46,949 bases of DNA, from positions 1-46,949 of the forward strand of contig NZ_MASJ01000016.1 in assembly GCF_001700315.1 (NCBI RefSeq). The letters run 5' to 3'. Under the pieces are notes generated by a model, which saw only the letters and a program-made list of their open reading frames with translations, was not told where the DNA came from and did no database searches. Below, in pieces: positions 33,501 to 43,400 of the stretch. The DNA is from Caryophanon tenue. GTDB lineage: Bacteria > Bacillota > Bacilli > Bacillales_A > Planococcaceae. Made by a program: the position numbers and the translations under genes. How positions within the stretch are numbered: position 1 is the first letter of the stretch; every line of letters begins with the position of its first letter.

Positions 33501-33519
33501 GAGAAAGATTATCGTTATC
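33501..33519. promoter_or_regulatory. Fur box of the heme monooxygenase gene
   Basis: GAGAAAGATTATCGTTATC matches 15 of 19 positions of the Fur consensus, 44 bp before the ATG on the minus strand. Confidence 0.7.
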
Positions 33520-33587
33520 AAGTTAACATAGCTAATCTCTAAAATGCAACCTAAAAAATAAAATATTTACACTTTTTTGAATCGATA

Positions 33588-33616
33588 TTGACAATCATTA
33601 TCACTTAGAATAAAAT
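33588..33616 (+). promoter_or_regulatory. Promoter and Fur box of the heme transporter operon
   Basis: TTGACA (33588-33593), 17 bp, TAAAAT (33611-33616). The 7-1-7 site TGACAATCATTATCA (33589-33603) has one mismatch from ideal and overlaps the -35 and spacer. Confidence 0.85.
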
Positions 33617-33678
33617 GCTTTTAAGACATGAGAACAGTTATCAATTGTTCAAGGATTGATAGAGAGGTAGGAAGTAAC

Positions 33679-34644
33679 GTGAAAAAACGTTTTTTTTTAG
33701 CAGCGACAGCATTGTCCTTACTGCTAGTGGCATGTGAAGACGATAAAACGACAGAAGTGTCAAATTCTACAGAACAAACGCAAGGTGAAGCTGTTGAAAA
33801 GGAAGCAGCTATCACATTTACCGATGATTTAGGCAATGTAATCGAATTCGATAGCGTACCGACATCAATTGCAACATTGAATCCTGGTATTATGGATATT
33901 TTATTAGCGCTTGGCGCAAACGTAACAGGGCGTCCTCAAATTTCAGGGGACATGACAGCAGAAGTTGAAAACATCCAAGAGCTAGGAAATCCGCACGACC
34001 CTTCATTTGAACAAATTGTCGCAACAGGCGCTGAAGCATTAGTTGTACCACCTAGCTTTGCCCAATATGCGAAAACAATTGAAGCGGCAGGGACAAAAAT
34101 TATTTATGCAAATATGGATTCAATAGAAGATATTAAAGAGACTATTGAAAAGTATGGTGTACTTTTTGATAATACAGCGAAAGCTGATGACATTATTTCA
34201 GAAATTGATGCCAAAATTGCAGAAGCAAGTGAAGCTTCTTCACTGGATGCTTTAATTATTTATGGTGCACCCGGTACATATTTAGCAGCGTTAGATAATT
34301 CATTATACGGAGATATTTTAAATAAAGCTGGCGGCAAAAATATCGCGTCGGATTTACCTGCGACCGATAAATACCCGTCTTATGCGAACCTAAGTGTAGA
34401 AAAAATTGTAGAGCGTAATCCAAAGGTGATTATGTTAATTACACACTCAGACCCAGCAGCCGTACAAGAAGGATTTGAGCGTCAAATGAGTGAAAATGCA
34501 GCATGGAAAAACTTAGATGCCGTAAAAAATGGTCAAATTATGATTTTACCAGCGGATCTATTTGATAATCCAGGTACACAAATCGTTGAAGCATTAGATT
34601 ATATGCGTGAGACGTTAAAAACAGCAGAAGAAGCTGCGAAATAA
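33679..34644 (+). CDS. Heme-binding ABC transporter lipoprotein, IsdE-like
   Basis: A 321-residue lipoprotein; lipobox LLLVAC with Cys19. It resembles S. aureus IsdE: YGAPGTYLAALDNSLYGDILNKAGGKN, THSDPAAVQEGFERQM, WKNLDAVKNGQI and LPADLFDNPGT. His256 in ITHSD aligns with the heme-ligand His of IsdE. The other IsdE ligand, a Met in G-N-A-M-S-P, aligns with His106 in GNPHDP. GTG at 33679 follows GAGAGGTAGGAAG; an upstream ATG at 33628 would add 17 residues before the signal peptide. First gene of a three-gene operon. Confidence 0.87.
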   Translation: MKKRFFLAATALSLLLVACEDDKTTEVSNSTEQTQGEAVEKEAAITFTDDLGNVIEFDSVPTSIATLNPGIMDILLALGANVTGRPQISGDMTAEVENIQELGNPHDPSFEQIVATGAEALVVPPSFAQYAKTIEAAGTKIIYANMDSIEDIKETIEKYGVLFDNTAKADDIISEIDAKIAEASEASSLDALIIYGAPGTYLAALDNSLYGDILNKAGGKNIASDLPATDKYPSYANLSVEKIVERNPKVIMLITHSDPAAVQEGFERQMSENAAWKNLDAVKNGQIMILPADLFDNPGTQIVEALDYMRETLKTAEEAAK

Positions 34645-34653
34645 TGGTGGCTT

Positions 34654-35691
34654 ATGATGACTATAATTGATGACAAGGCGCAATATGTGCATCCGCTACA
34701 AAAAAAACGTCGCCTTACGCTGATTATTTTACCGATTTTATTATGTATCGTAAGTATTGTCAGTTTAATGATTGGGCAAGTATCGTTTACCGTTAGTGAA
34801 GTATTTAGCGGAATTTTCAGCACGGAAGATACGTTGGCACGACGCATTGTATGGGAAATTCGTTTGCCGCGCATTTTAATTGGTATTTTAGCCGGCGTTT
34901 GTTTAGCGATTTCTGGTGCAATTTTACAAGGTGTAATGCAAAACCCACTCGCTGACCCTGGTGTTATCGGGATTACATCTGGTGCAGGAATTATGGCTGT
35001 TCTTGTGATGGTCGTTTTTCCTGGCTATTTAGTATATTTACCTATTGCAGCATTTACCGGTGCATTTTTAGCAGCGATGATTGTATATACATTAGCAGTA
35101 AAAAAAGGTGGCACATCGCCAACACGTATCGTACTTGTCGGAGTAGCGGTAAATGCGATTTGTGGTGCAGGAACAAATGCTTTAATGATTTTGTATAGCG
35201 ACAGAGTGCAATCTGTACTGCCGTGGTTATCAGGTGGTTTAACTGGTGTGGGCTGGGTGCAATTTGAAATGATTGTATACTATGCTGTTGTTGCGATGGT
35301 TTTGGCGATTTATGCTATTAAACATGTTCGTATTATGCGCTTAGGTGACGAAATGGCACAGCTACTTGGTCATAATGTAGAGCGTAGTCGTTTGTTTTTA
35401 GTGTTTGTTAGTACGTTACTTGCAGGTATTGCAGTAAGTGTAGCAGGTTTAGTTGGATTTGTTGGCTTAGTAATTCCACATATTATGCGTTTAATCATTG
35501 GCAGTGACTATAAATATTTATTACCAGCGTCAGCAATTGGTGGCGGTTTATTAGTTGTATTTGCCGATACAATTGCACGTTCAGTGTTCGCACCAATTGA
35601 AGTGCCGGTCGGAATTTTATTAGCATTTATCGGTGGTCCGTACTTCCTATATTTAATTCATCGAAAGGGGAATTCAATTGCTGCGAGCTGA
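34654..35691 (+). CDS. Heme/iron ABC transporter permease, FecCD family (IsdF-like)
   Basis: A 345-residue FecCD permease: WEIRLPRILIGILAGVCLAISGAILQG, NPLADPGVIGITSGAG, DEMAQLLGHNVERSR (coupling) and GLVGFVGLVIPHIMRLIIG. The first two codons are both ATG (34654 and 34657) after GGTGG; the second has the better spacing. It lies nine bases after the lipoprotein gene and overlaps the ATPase gene by 14 bp. Confidence 0.92.
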   Translation: MMTIIDDKAQYVHPLQKKRRLTLIILPILLCIVSIVSLMIGQVSFTVSEVFSGIFSTEDTLARRIVWEIRLPRILIGILAGVCLAISGAILQGVMQNPLADPGVIGITSGAGIMAVLVMVVFPGYLVYLPIAAFTGAFLAAMIVYTLAVKKGGTSPTRIVLVGVAVNAICGAGTNALMILYSDRVQSVLPWLSGGLTGVGWVQFEMIVYYAVVAMVLAIYAIKHVRIMRLGDEMAQLLGHNVERSRLFLVFVSTLLAGIAVSVAGLVGFVGLVIPHIMRLIIGSDYKYLLPASAIGGGLLVVFADTIARSVFAPIEVPVGILLAFIGGPYFLYLIHRKGNSIAAS

Positions 35692-36457
35692 TGATATAAA
35701 TTATGAACGAAAAGAAACGAATTTCCAGCTGAAAAATATTGATATCAATATTCAAGAAGGCGAAATTGTGAGCTTAATTGGCCCGAACGGTTCAGGGAAA
35801 TCGACATTATTGCGTGTGATCGCCAATTTAATTAAGCCAAATAGTGGCGCTGTTCACGTAGATGGTCAGCAAGTCGATAAAATGAAAGGTTCAGAATTAG
35901 CTAAAATTTTAGCGATGTTGCCACAAATGAATAATCATATGCTTGATTTAACGGTACGTGAGCTTGTCGAATTTGGACGCCATCCGCATAGTGGCAAGAA
36001 AATGACGTTAACCCAAGAAGACCAAGAGATTATTGATTGGGCACTTGAGGTAACTGGTTTATCGCATTTGCAAAATCGTTTGCTGACGTCGATGTCTGGT
36101 GGCGAGCGTCAACGTGCTTGGATTGCAGTGACAGTAGCGCAGCATCCGAAAGTATTATTATTAGATGAGCCGACGACGTATTTAGATATTTCACACCAGT
36201 TAGAAGTAATGGAGCTTGTAAAAGAATTAAATGCGAAATACAATATGACTGTTATTATGGTGTTGCACGATATTAATCAAGCAGCGCAATATAGTGACCG
36301 TATTATTGTATTAAAGCGAGGAACATTACATTACGACGGGCTACCACATTGTGTACTGTGTAAAGAAATGTTCCAAACGATTTTTGAAATTGACGCAGAA
36401 ATTCATATGCGAGGGAATCGACCGACGTTTACGCCTATTAAGATTCATAAAGAATAA
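35678..36457 (+). CDS. Heme/iron ABC transporter ATP-binding protein
   Basis: A 259-residue FecE-like ATPase: Walker A GPNGSGKSTLL, ELVEFGRHPHSGK, signature SMSGGERQRAWIAV, Walker B VLLLDEPTTYLD, switch HDINQAAQYSD. The start appears to be TTG at 35678, six to seven bases after AAAGGGG, inside the end of the permease gene. Last gene before a strong terminator. S. aureus isdEF lacks its own ATPase in the same way; here the set is complete. Confidence 0.93.
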   Translation: MLRADDINYERKETNFQLKNIDINIQEGEIVSLIGPNGSGKSTLLRVIANLIKPNSGAVHVDGQQVDKMKGSELAKILAMLPQMNNHMLDLTVRELVEFGRHPHSGKKMTLTQEDQEIIDWALEVTGLSHLQNRLLTSMSGGERQRAWIAVTVAQHPKVLLLDEPTTYLDISHQLEVMELVKELNAKYNMTVIMVLHDINQAAQYSDRIIVLKRGTLHYDGLPHCVLCKEMFQTIFEIDAEIHMRGNRPTFTPIKIHKE

Positions 36458-36458
36458 G

Positions 36459-36507
36459 AAAAAGAGCAGTATAAAAGTCAAAACGACTTTCATACTGCTC
36501 TTTTTTT
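36459..36507 (+). terminator. Terminator of the heme transporter operon
   Basis: A 14-bp stem (36459-36472 with 36492-36505), extended inward by AAAGTC/GACTTT and followed by seven T. Confidence 0.93.
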
Positions 36508-36569
36508 AAAGAAAATTAAATTTTATCCGACATTATTTAGTGCTATATAAAACACGATTATTAAGGAAC

Positions 36570-37277
36570 TTATACACCTTGTTGTTTCCGTATTGTTAAC
36601 TTACGATGCGTTTCCATATACAGCTCATACGCTTTTCCTGGGTGATAGGCATGTGTCGTAATATCGACAGCGCCTTTTGTATTGCCAATGAGCATATTAC
36701 CTGTGTGCGTTTCAACAAAATGTTGTGCATGTTGAACGGCATCTTGCGCAGAAATCGCATGTAGTTTCATTAAAAAGTTTTGCTCTTCTTTAATTGCACC
36801 TGGGTCAAATGCGACTGTACGAATTGTGTCAAATTTTTCATGGAAATGGAGTAGTGCTAAGTCGAGTAAACGCGGAATATGCTTCGCGGCTAATTTTTGC
36901 GTATAGCTATTTCGGAGCTCAATATCATGAAAATTTAAACGTTCGTCACCGCCATTTGGATGGAAACTGATGACAAGAGGTGTGTCACTGTTGGCTAGCA
37001 GTGGCGCCATACTATACAGCCATAAAAAACGCGTAATATATTGTCTAAAAAAACTTTCTTCAAAATGATCAAGCAGCGTCAATTGTTTTGATGGCATGTC
37101 GTACGCGCAAAAATAGAGCGTGTCAATATGCGTATGCTGCGATTTCACTTCGTCAATCATTTGCTGAAGTTGCTGCAGTGTATCAAATGATTCAGGAACA
37201 GAGATGACTGTACCGTTAGTTTGTTGTGCAACTGCTTGTCCGAGTGCGGTAGTCGCGCCAATAATCATTGTTGTCAT
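36570..37277 (-). CDS. Short-chain dehydrogenase-like protein with divergent active site
   Basis: A 235-residue Rossmann-fold protein. IIGATTALGQAVAQ stands in for the usual T-G-x-x-x-G-x-G motif, LYFCAYDMPS replaces the N-N-A-G strand, and FDPGAIKEE is the typical P-G segment. The expected Y-x-x-x-K is not clear: NSYTQKLAAKH gives Y-x-x-K instead. It may be a non-catalytic or unusual SDR. Single gene; neighbours give no clue. Confidence 0.65.
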   Translation of the reverse strand: MTTMIIGATTALGQAVAQQTNGTVISVPESFDTLQQLQQMIDEVKSQHTHIDTLYFCAYDMPSKQLTLLDHFEESFFRQYITRFLWLYSMAPLLANSDTPLVISFHPNGGDERLNFHDIELRNSYTQKLAAKHIPRLLDLALLHFHEKFDTIRTVAFDPGAIKEEQNFLMKLHAISAQDAVQHAQHFVETHTGNMLIGNTKGAVDITTHAYHPGKAYELYMETHRKLTIRKQQGV

Positions 37278-37386
37278 AAAAAAATCTCCTTTAATACAAG
37301 TGTTTTTATCATACCATGACGTTGCATACAGATGCGAGAAGCTATATGCTAAAAAGGAATCTTAAGTTAGAAGGAATGATACAGGC

Positions 37387-37752
37387 ATGAATGCGTTACA
37401 GCTATTAATAGATGCTTATTTAGCGGGCGATACATTGTTCCGCTTCGTGTATAAGCCACAAACAGAGGAATTATTTTTAGAAGATGAATTAGATGAACAA
37501 GATAATGGGCAATTTTTATATGTACCATATAAAGATGCGCGCGAGCTTTATTTAGAAATGGCAGACTTCGTACGTGAGCAACAGCCACATATCGAAGCGA
37601 TTTTATATCAAGCGCTTTGTAGTCCAAGCCCGATTGAGAAGTTTGAAAAGCAGATTCAAAAACTAGAGCTAGGAGCGATATGGCAAGCAAGGAAAGAAGC
37701 ATTTGCCCAGCGACATATTGAGCAGTGGCTACATGAAGTCGGAATACAATAG
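37387..37752 (+). CDS. UPF0158-like small protein
   Basis: A 121-residue acidic soluble protein. The pattern DAYLAGDTLFRFVYKPQTEE, VPYKDARELYLEMADFV, SPIEKFEKQIQKL and RHIEQWLHEVGI recalls the UPF0158 family, in which sequences end with F-x-R-F-K-x-x-L then A-x-x-W-L-x-x-x-G-I. The function of that family is unknown to me. The ATG follows a GAAGGAATG stretch. The next gene begins 67 bp later from its own promoter. Confidence 0.6.
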   Translation: MNALQLLIDAYLAGDTLFRFVYKPQTEELFLEDELDEQDNGQFLYVPYKDARELYLEMADFVREQQPHIEAILYQALCSPSPIEKFEKQIQKLELGAIWQARKEAFAQRHIEQWLHEVGIQ

Positions 37753-37780
37753 CATTTTTTCGTTTTAACTAGAAAAGGTT

Positions 37781-37789
37781 TGCTATAAT
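37781..37789 (+). promoter_or_regulatory. Extended -10 promoter of the MBL hydrolase gene
   Basis: TGCTATAAT (37781-37789) gives a perfect TATAAT with an upstream TG; no good -35 is needed or seen. Confidence 0.55.
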
Positions 37790-37819
37790 AAGAAAGAGTC
37801 AAAAAAGGGGGAAATATAT

Positions 37820-38752
37820 ATGACAACACCAGTACAAATTGCAAAAGATATTTATGTGATTGATAGTCAAGACGGAGGACAATTAGAGCGCACAAGTATT
37901 TATGTCATTAAACGTGAAAAGGTTGCGATTATTGATACATGTACGAGCAAGTCTGTACCAGCGATTTTAGCGGGCTTAGAAGCATTACATATTGCACCAG
38001 AAGCTGTAGATTATGTGATTTTAACACATGTTCACTTAGATCATGCAGGAGGTGCAGGTTTGTTATTGCAATCATTACCAAACGCGCATGTTTATGTACA
38101 TCCAAAAGGTGCACGTCATATAATTGACCCAACGCGTTTAATTGAAAGTGCACGCTCTGTATATGGCGAGAAATTTGATGCCTTTTTCGATCCAATTGTA
38201 CCGATTCCAGAGCATCGTGTAACATTAGCAGAACATAAAACGCGTATTCCGTTTGGTGAGGCAGCATTAGTGTTGTATGATACACCTGGACATGCCCGTC
38301 ATCATATTTCAATTTACGATGAAGTAACAAATAGCATGTTTATTGGCGATACAGCGGGTGTACAGTTCCCGGCGATTACACGTACAGGATATGAGCTTGT
38401 GTTGCCGTCGACGTCACCAAATCAATATAATCCAGAAGAAATGGAACAGTCGATGCAGTTTTATGAAAGCTTAGCGTTACAAGCGGTCTTTTTAGGTCAT
38501 TATGCGGCGGCACCGTCTCCGCAACAAGCATTTTCACAAGTGCGCTACTGGACACCGATTTGGCTTGCGTTAGCAGAAGAGGCGATGCAAGAAGCGGAAG
38601 CCGTGCGTGTTGATAAACTGTCACATGCCATTTTACGTGTGTTAGAGGAAGATGCTGAGAAACAAGGCTATACAGGGGATTTAAAACAGTATGTATGGGA
38701 TGATGTGGTCGTGTCATCACAAGGTTTAATTGACTATTACCAAAAGAAATAA
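37820..38752 (+). CDS. MBL-fold metallo-hydrolase
   Basis: A 310-residue metallo-beta-lactamase-fold protein with the dinuclear metal motif THVHLDHAGG (His70, His72, Asp74, His75), TPGHARHHISIYD carrying the next His, FIGDTAG with the bridging Asp, and FLGHYAA near the end. The C-terminal 70 residues are helical and may form a substrate or dimer domain. An Opp-like or lactonase role cannot be separated by eye. AAAGGGGGAAA precedes the ATG. Confidence 0.9.
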   Translation: MTTPVQIAKDIYVIDSQDGGQLERTSIYVIKREKVAIIDTCTSKSVPAILAGLEALHIAPEAVDYVILTHVHLDHAGGAGLLLQSLPNAHVYVHPKGARHIIDPTRLIESARSVYGEKFDAFFDPIVPIPEHRVTLAEHKTRIPFGEAALVLYDTPGHARHHISIYDEVTNSMFIGDTAGVQFPAITRTGYELVLPSTSPNQYNPEEMEQSMQFYESLALQAVFLGHYAAAPSPQQAFSQVRYWTPIWLALAEEAMQEAEAVRVDKLSHAILRVLEEDAEKQGYTGDLKQYVWDDVVVSSQGLIDYYQKK

Positions 38753-38781
38753 CGAATCGTTGAATGTTTTAATGAGCGTAT

Positions 38782-38826
38782 AAAAGCAGCAAGAGAAATG
38801 TAGATATTTCTCTTGCTGCTTTTTGG
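38782..38826 (+). terminator. Terminator of the MBL hydrolase gene
   Basis: Perfect 18-bp stem (38782-38799 with 38806-38823) followed by T. Confidence 0.93.
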
Positions 38827-38928
38827 TCTTTAAGTAACTTATTTTCTCTTTTGTGTATAAATTTTGTTGTAAAATGAATCGCCATTCAAGTATACTGAAT
38901 ATAATGATAAAAGAAGGAGTGAAGAAGG

Positions 38929-40245
38929 ATGGTACAAGTAACGACAGAAAAATTACAGCAAATTTTCGATGCACAAACGGCATATCAATGGGACATGCGC
39001 CTTACAACAGCAGAGGAGCGTATCGCGCTATTAACACGTTTAAAAGAAGGGATGTTAACACGTTTACCACAGTTTATTGAAGCCTCACAGCGTGATTACA
39101 TAACACCTGCAACAATTGCGGAGCATCAAGTATATGCAGTTATTGAAGCGATTGACCATGCAGTGGCGAATTTAGCTGAATGGATGCAACCAGAATTTGT
39201 CGAGCAACCTGCTAACGGCGAGGCTTATATTTTATACGAAGCACGCGGGCGCGTCTGCGTACTAGGCACATGGAATTCACCCATGTCGGTGCTGATTCAC
39301 CCACTTGTGGAAGCGCTTGCAGCTGGGAATTGTGTCGTCTTAAAGCCAAGTGAATTTAATCCTTCTTACAATGCTGTATTGCAAGAATTAATTGATGATG
39401 TATTTGAAGAACAGCAAGTAGCTCTTGTGCAAGGCGAGGCAGAGGTATCACAACAACTTCTGCAATTACCTTTTGATCATTTCTTCTTCACAGGTAGCCC
39501 CCGTATCGGTAAAATTGTCATGAAAGAAGCGGCTCAGCATTTAGCAGCGGTGACATTGGAATTAGGTGGTAAATCACCAGCCATTGTTGATAAAGGGTAT
39601 GACCCGGTCGCAGCTGTACAGCAACTAGTATTCGGTAAAGTATTAATGAGTGGGCAGTTCTGTATTTGTCCGGATTATATTTATGTACATGAAGATGATA
39701 TTGTGCCATTTGTCGAAGCGTATAAACAAGTAACGCAAGGCATGTTATATGATAATGGTGTGTTACGCAAAGAGGAGCGTACACAAATTGTTAACGAAAC
39801 GCATTATCGTCGTTTAAAAGGTTTATATGAAGATGCGATACAAAAGGGCGCAATTGTACTAAGTGGCGGTACATTTGATGATGACCATCGCTTAATTGAG
39901 CCAACACTATTAGGTCACATTACAGATAATATGCATATTGCCGAAGAAGAAATTTTTGGTCCATTGACATTTGTACGTGCCTATAGTGACGTGGCAGATG
40001 TCGTAAAACAAATTCAAGAAAGACCTAAACCACTCGCTTTATACATGTTTAGTAAGGATGAACAATTCCAGCAGGACGTTTTAAAACGTACATCGTCAGG
40101 AGGCGTGACGATTAATGGTATCGCACTGCATAACACGCATATTTCATTACCATTTGGTGGCGTGAATAACTCAGGGCTTGGAAACTTCCATGGTATTCAC
40201 GGGTTTAAAACATTTTCGCATAGTCGTGCTGTATTTAAGGCATAG
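38929..40245 (+). CDS. Aldehyde dehydrogenase, class-3-like (YwdH type)
   Basis: A 438-residue enzyme, shorter than the usual 480-500 as in the class-3 fatty-aldehyde group. GTWNSPMSVLIHPLVEALAAGN and LKPSEFNPSYN bind NAD; FFTGSPRIGK, LELGGKSP with Glu211 and SGQFCICPDY with the nucleophile Cys245 form the active site; EEIFGPL and SGGVTINGIALH with LPFGGVNNSGLG follow. It oxidises aliphatic aldehydes to acids. GAAGGAGTGAAGAAGG precedes the ATG. Single gene with its own terminator. Confidence 0.93.
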   Translation: MVQVTTEKLQQIFDAQTAYQWDMRLTTAEERIALLTRLKEGMLTRLPQFIEASQRDYITPATIAEHQVYAVIEAIDHAVANLAEWMQPEFVEQPANGEAYILYEARGRVCVLGTWNSPMSVLIHPLVEALAAGNCVVLKPSEFNPSYNAVLQELIDDVFEEQQVALVQGEAEVSQQLLQLPFDHFFFTGSPRIGKIVMKEAAQHLAAVTLELGGKSPAIVDKGYDPVAAVQQLVFGKVLMSGQFCICPDYIYVHEDDIVPFVEAYKQVTQGMLYDNGVLRKEERTQIVNETHYRRLKGLYEDAIQKGAIVLSGGTFDDDHRLIEPTLLGHITDNMHIAEEEIFGPLTFVRAYSDVADVVKQIQERPKPLALYMFSKDEQFQQDVLKRTSSGGVTINGIALHNTHISLPFGGVNNSGLGNFHGIHGFKTFSHSRAVFKA

Positions 40246-40247
40246 TA

Positions 40248-40287
40248 AAAGCAGGTTGCGCTCATCTAAGCGCGCCCTGCTTTTTTT
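40248..40287 (+). terminator. Terminator of the aldehyde dehydrogenase gene
   Basis: AAAGCAGG pairs with CCTGCTTT, continued inward by GCGCT/AGCGC, followed by seven T. Confidence 0.9.
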
Positions 40288-40487
40288 ATGTTATCGCCAA
40301 TTTTTAGATTAATAAAAATAGCTGTGTTGTTCACATATATGTTTCTTTTTTTGTCAAATTTCTTTCAAATTGGAAGAGTGATGAAAATATGATGTGATTA
40401 GGGAAAAAGGTGGTTTATAATTACAGTGTTAGTAATATTTATTACCTATTTTAAAAAATATGAAGCATATCAATTGGAGGGTATATA

Positions 40488-43400
40488 TTGAGAAAAAACA
40501 CAGCTTTTTATGTAGCAAGTGCAGCGTTAGCAACTAGTATTTTTGTTGCGAATGGTGAAGTGAGTGCCGATTCACTTGTACCAGAAACAGGTTATCAGTT
40601 TTTAGCGCAGCAAAGTACATTACAAACATTTGATTTATCAAAAGATGCCGCAGTACGTACGATTAATTTCTCGTTACCAGTAGATGAAGAGACCGTTAAA
40701 GCAAATGAAAATATTATTTTATATGATGTTACAGCTCAAAAGTTTGTAGAAGTCGTAGCAAAGGTGACATCTAGTAAAACGAGTATTGAAGTAGCGCTTG
40801 CCGCAGGAACAACATATGAAGAAAATCATGAATATCGTTTATTAGTCGGTGATACGATTAAAAATTTAGCAACAAATGCCGTATCATTGCAACAAGCGAT
40901 TCAATTTAATTTTAAAACGATCAATGTACCAGATGTGTCAACAAACCCAGGTGAAGAAGAGCCAGAGATTTTAGATGGTACAGTTAGCGGCACTATTACA
41001 GCCATTACCGACACAACAATTACGCTGAATGGGGTAGCGTATGAAACAGATGCGTCAATTGCAGCGTTTATTGCTGAAAATAAGCAAGCATTTGAACAAG
41101 CTATTGTTGAAGTGAATGTCAGTGAGCGTAAAATTGTTGAAATTAAAGCGCTAACGATTACACAAGAAGGCGCAAAGTTACAAGGTACAACGGATTCACA
41201 TATCCTTACAAATACAACGGTAACTGTAGCAGCAGAAAATATTACCCTTTATGCGGTTACAATGGCGAATTTATTTGTTGCAAATAATGTAAAACAACGT
41301 GTCAATGTAGAGAATTCAACAATTACTGGTAAGGTACAAGTGCTAGAAGAGCGTTCGATGCAAGCGGTTGTTGAAGAACAACATGCGACATCTTTAGTCA
41401 TTCGCTTTACAAATTCAGTAGTTGTGGAGATGTTAATTGCACGTGTTGATGTGAAATCGGAAATTTCAGGTACGAGTAGATTTACGCTGATTTCTGTAAA
41501 AGCAGATACGAACATTTTTGTAGATCCAGAAGCGGTTTTACCACGCTTAACGATCCAAGATGGCGTTACGAATATTGAATTAAACGCATCAATTGCACAA
41601 GTTGATATTCAAACAAATAATAATTTAAAAGTAACCGGCTCTGGAAATTTCGATAAAGTAAATATTACATCAGAGAAAAAAGTAGAGCTTGATACAACAG
41701 GCACAATTCAAGAAATCGCAGTGAAAAATCACAAAGCGACAATGACAGTTGGAGAAGCCGTTAAAATTGAAAAAGTAACAATTCCAAATACTGTGGAAGC
41801 AAAAGATGTCATTGAAAACTTTGATGATGTAAAAGATCAAATTGGCGATAAGATTGAACAAGAAAATCTTGAAGAATTTATTGCGGCGAAGTTTGTACGT
41901 ACAGACACTCAACATGTAGCAGAGCTATCGATTGTCGGCGTATCAGAAGACGCGAATATTTCGTATCAGCATTATAATAACCGCTACAGTACAAATGACG
42001 ACATTCCTGCCGTTGGTGATGTCTTAGAGAATGTATTTGACTGGACGGAAGGTGAGAAAGTCCCTTTTTACTTTGACCGTGATTATTATGTATTTGTAAC
42101 GGATGAAGCGGGTATTATTACAGACCGTTATGCTGTGCATGACCAGTTTCATTTTGAGCCCGTGACGGATTCACAAACAGCCAATACGTTAACATTGTCA
42201 TTTAGCGGCTATACACAAGAAAGTACACCAATAGACTATGTAAATCGTTTATATATAACAGACGGCGATAAAAGCGAGGTTGTAGATTTAACGGCGACAA
42301 CGTTTGTTTATAATGAATACGGTGTGCCATCTATTTCAGTAGATTTGACGCAATTTAATGGCGATGTGGCGTATCACATTCAAACGCTCGGTAATTATTA
42401 TGGGTTTTTACACAATTTCAAGACAGATACAAAAGCATATTTAAAGGGATTGTATGATTTTGCGCATAATGTTCAGATAAATCAAGTTAATTATACAGAG
42501 GGTTATGCATTTAGATATTTATTAGGGGATTCTAATTATAAATTAGTAGACTATACCGAAGCAGATGGAACAGTGTATAAAATGCGAGAATCGTTATTAG
42601 CGCAAGCATCAAGTGTAGTAGAACAATATGTACATGCATTCCGAGAAAAGCAATTTGCATCTGTTACAGACGTTCAGCAAAAAGTACAGGAGATCAATGC
42701 AGCGAACAGCACTGTTATTACTACATTTAATGGATATTTGGATGAGATGGATGCACTGTTTAAAGAGGACGAGTATAGCTATGCTCAAGGTGAGCGTTTA
42801 CGAGACGATGTTACGATCGCACAAATTGATGAGATTAAAGCACGTATTGAAGCGGACACAGTGTTAACGTCAAAAGATAAACAAGAGGTCTTAAGTGAAC
42901 ATTCTTCCGTTGTAAGTGAATATTATTACAGTTACCGTAGATTAATAAATGATTTATACGATGACAACCAGCTCATTAAAGAAGGTGTCACACAAGAAAC
43001 GATTACGAACTTACAAGAAGTAATTCAAGCGGAAATACCGGATACTTATTCTGAAAAGGAATGGTGGTTATCTCGCTTAGAGTCGATGAAGCGAGAGCTA
43101 GTTATTCAACCATTTAAACGATTAGAAAATACGAATGTCACGTATCAATCACAACGTTTAAAAACAACGGTCACACCGGATGAAATTACAACGGCATACA
43201 ATGCAGCTTTATTATTAGCGACAACAGATCAACAAAAACAGCAAGTTTATGACGCATATAGCCAGATGAAATATTATTATGTGTTAAAAGAATTACGTTT
43301 ATTAGCAACAACGCCAAATATTGAAACATATCGTTTAATACCGTTGAAAAGAGATGTAACAGAAGCGCAAATTGAAACGATTTTCACCGCATTTGAGACG

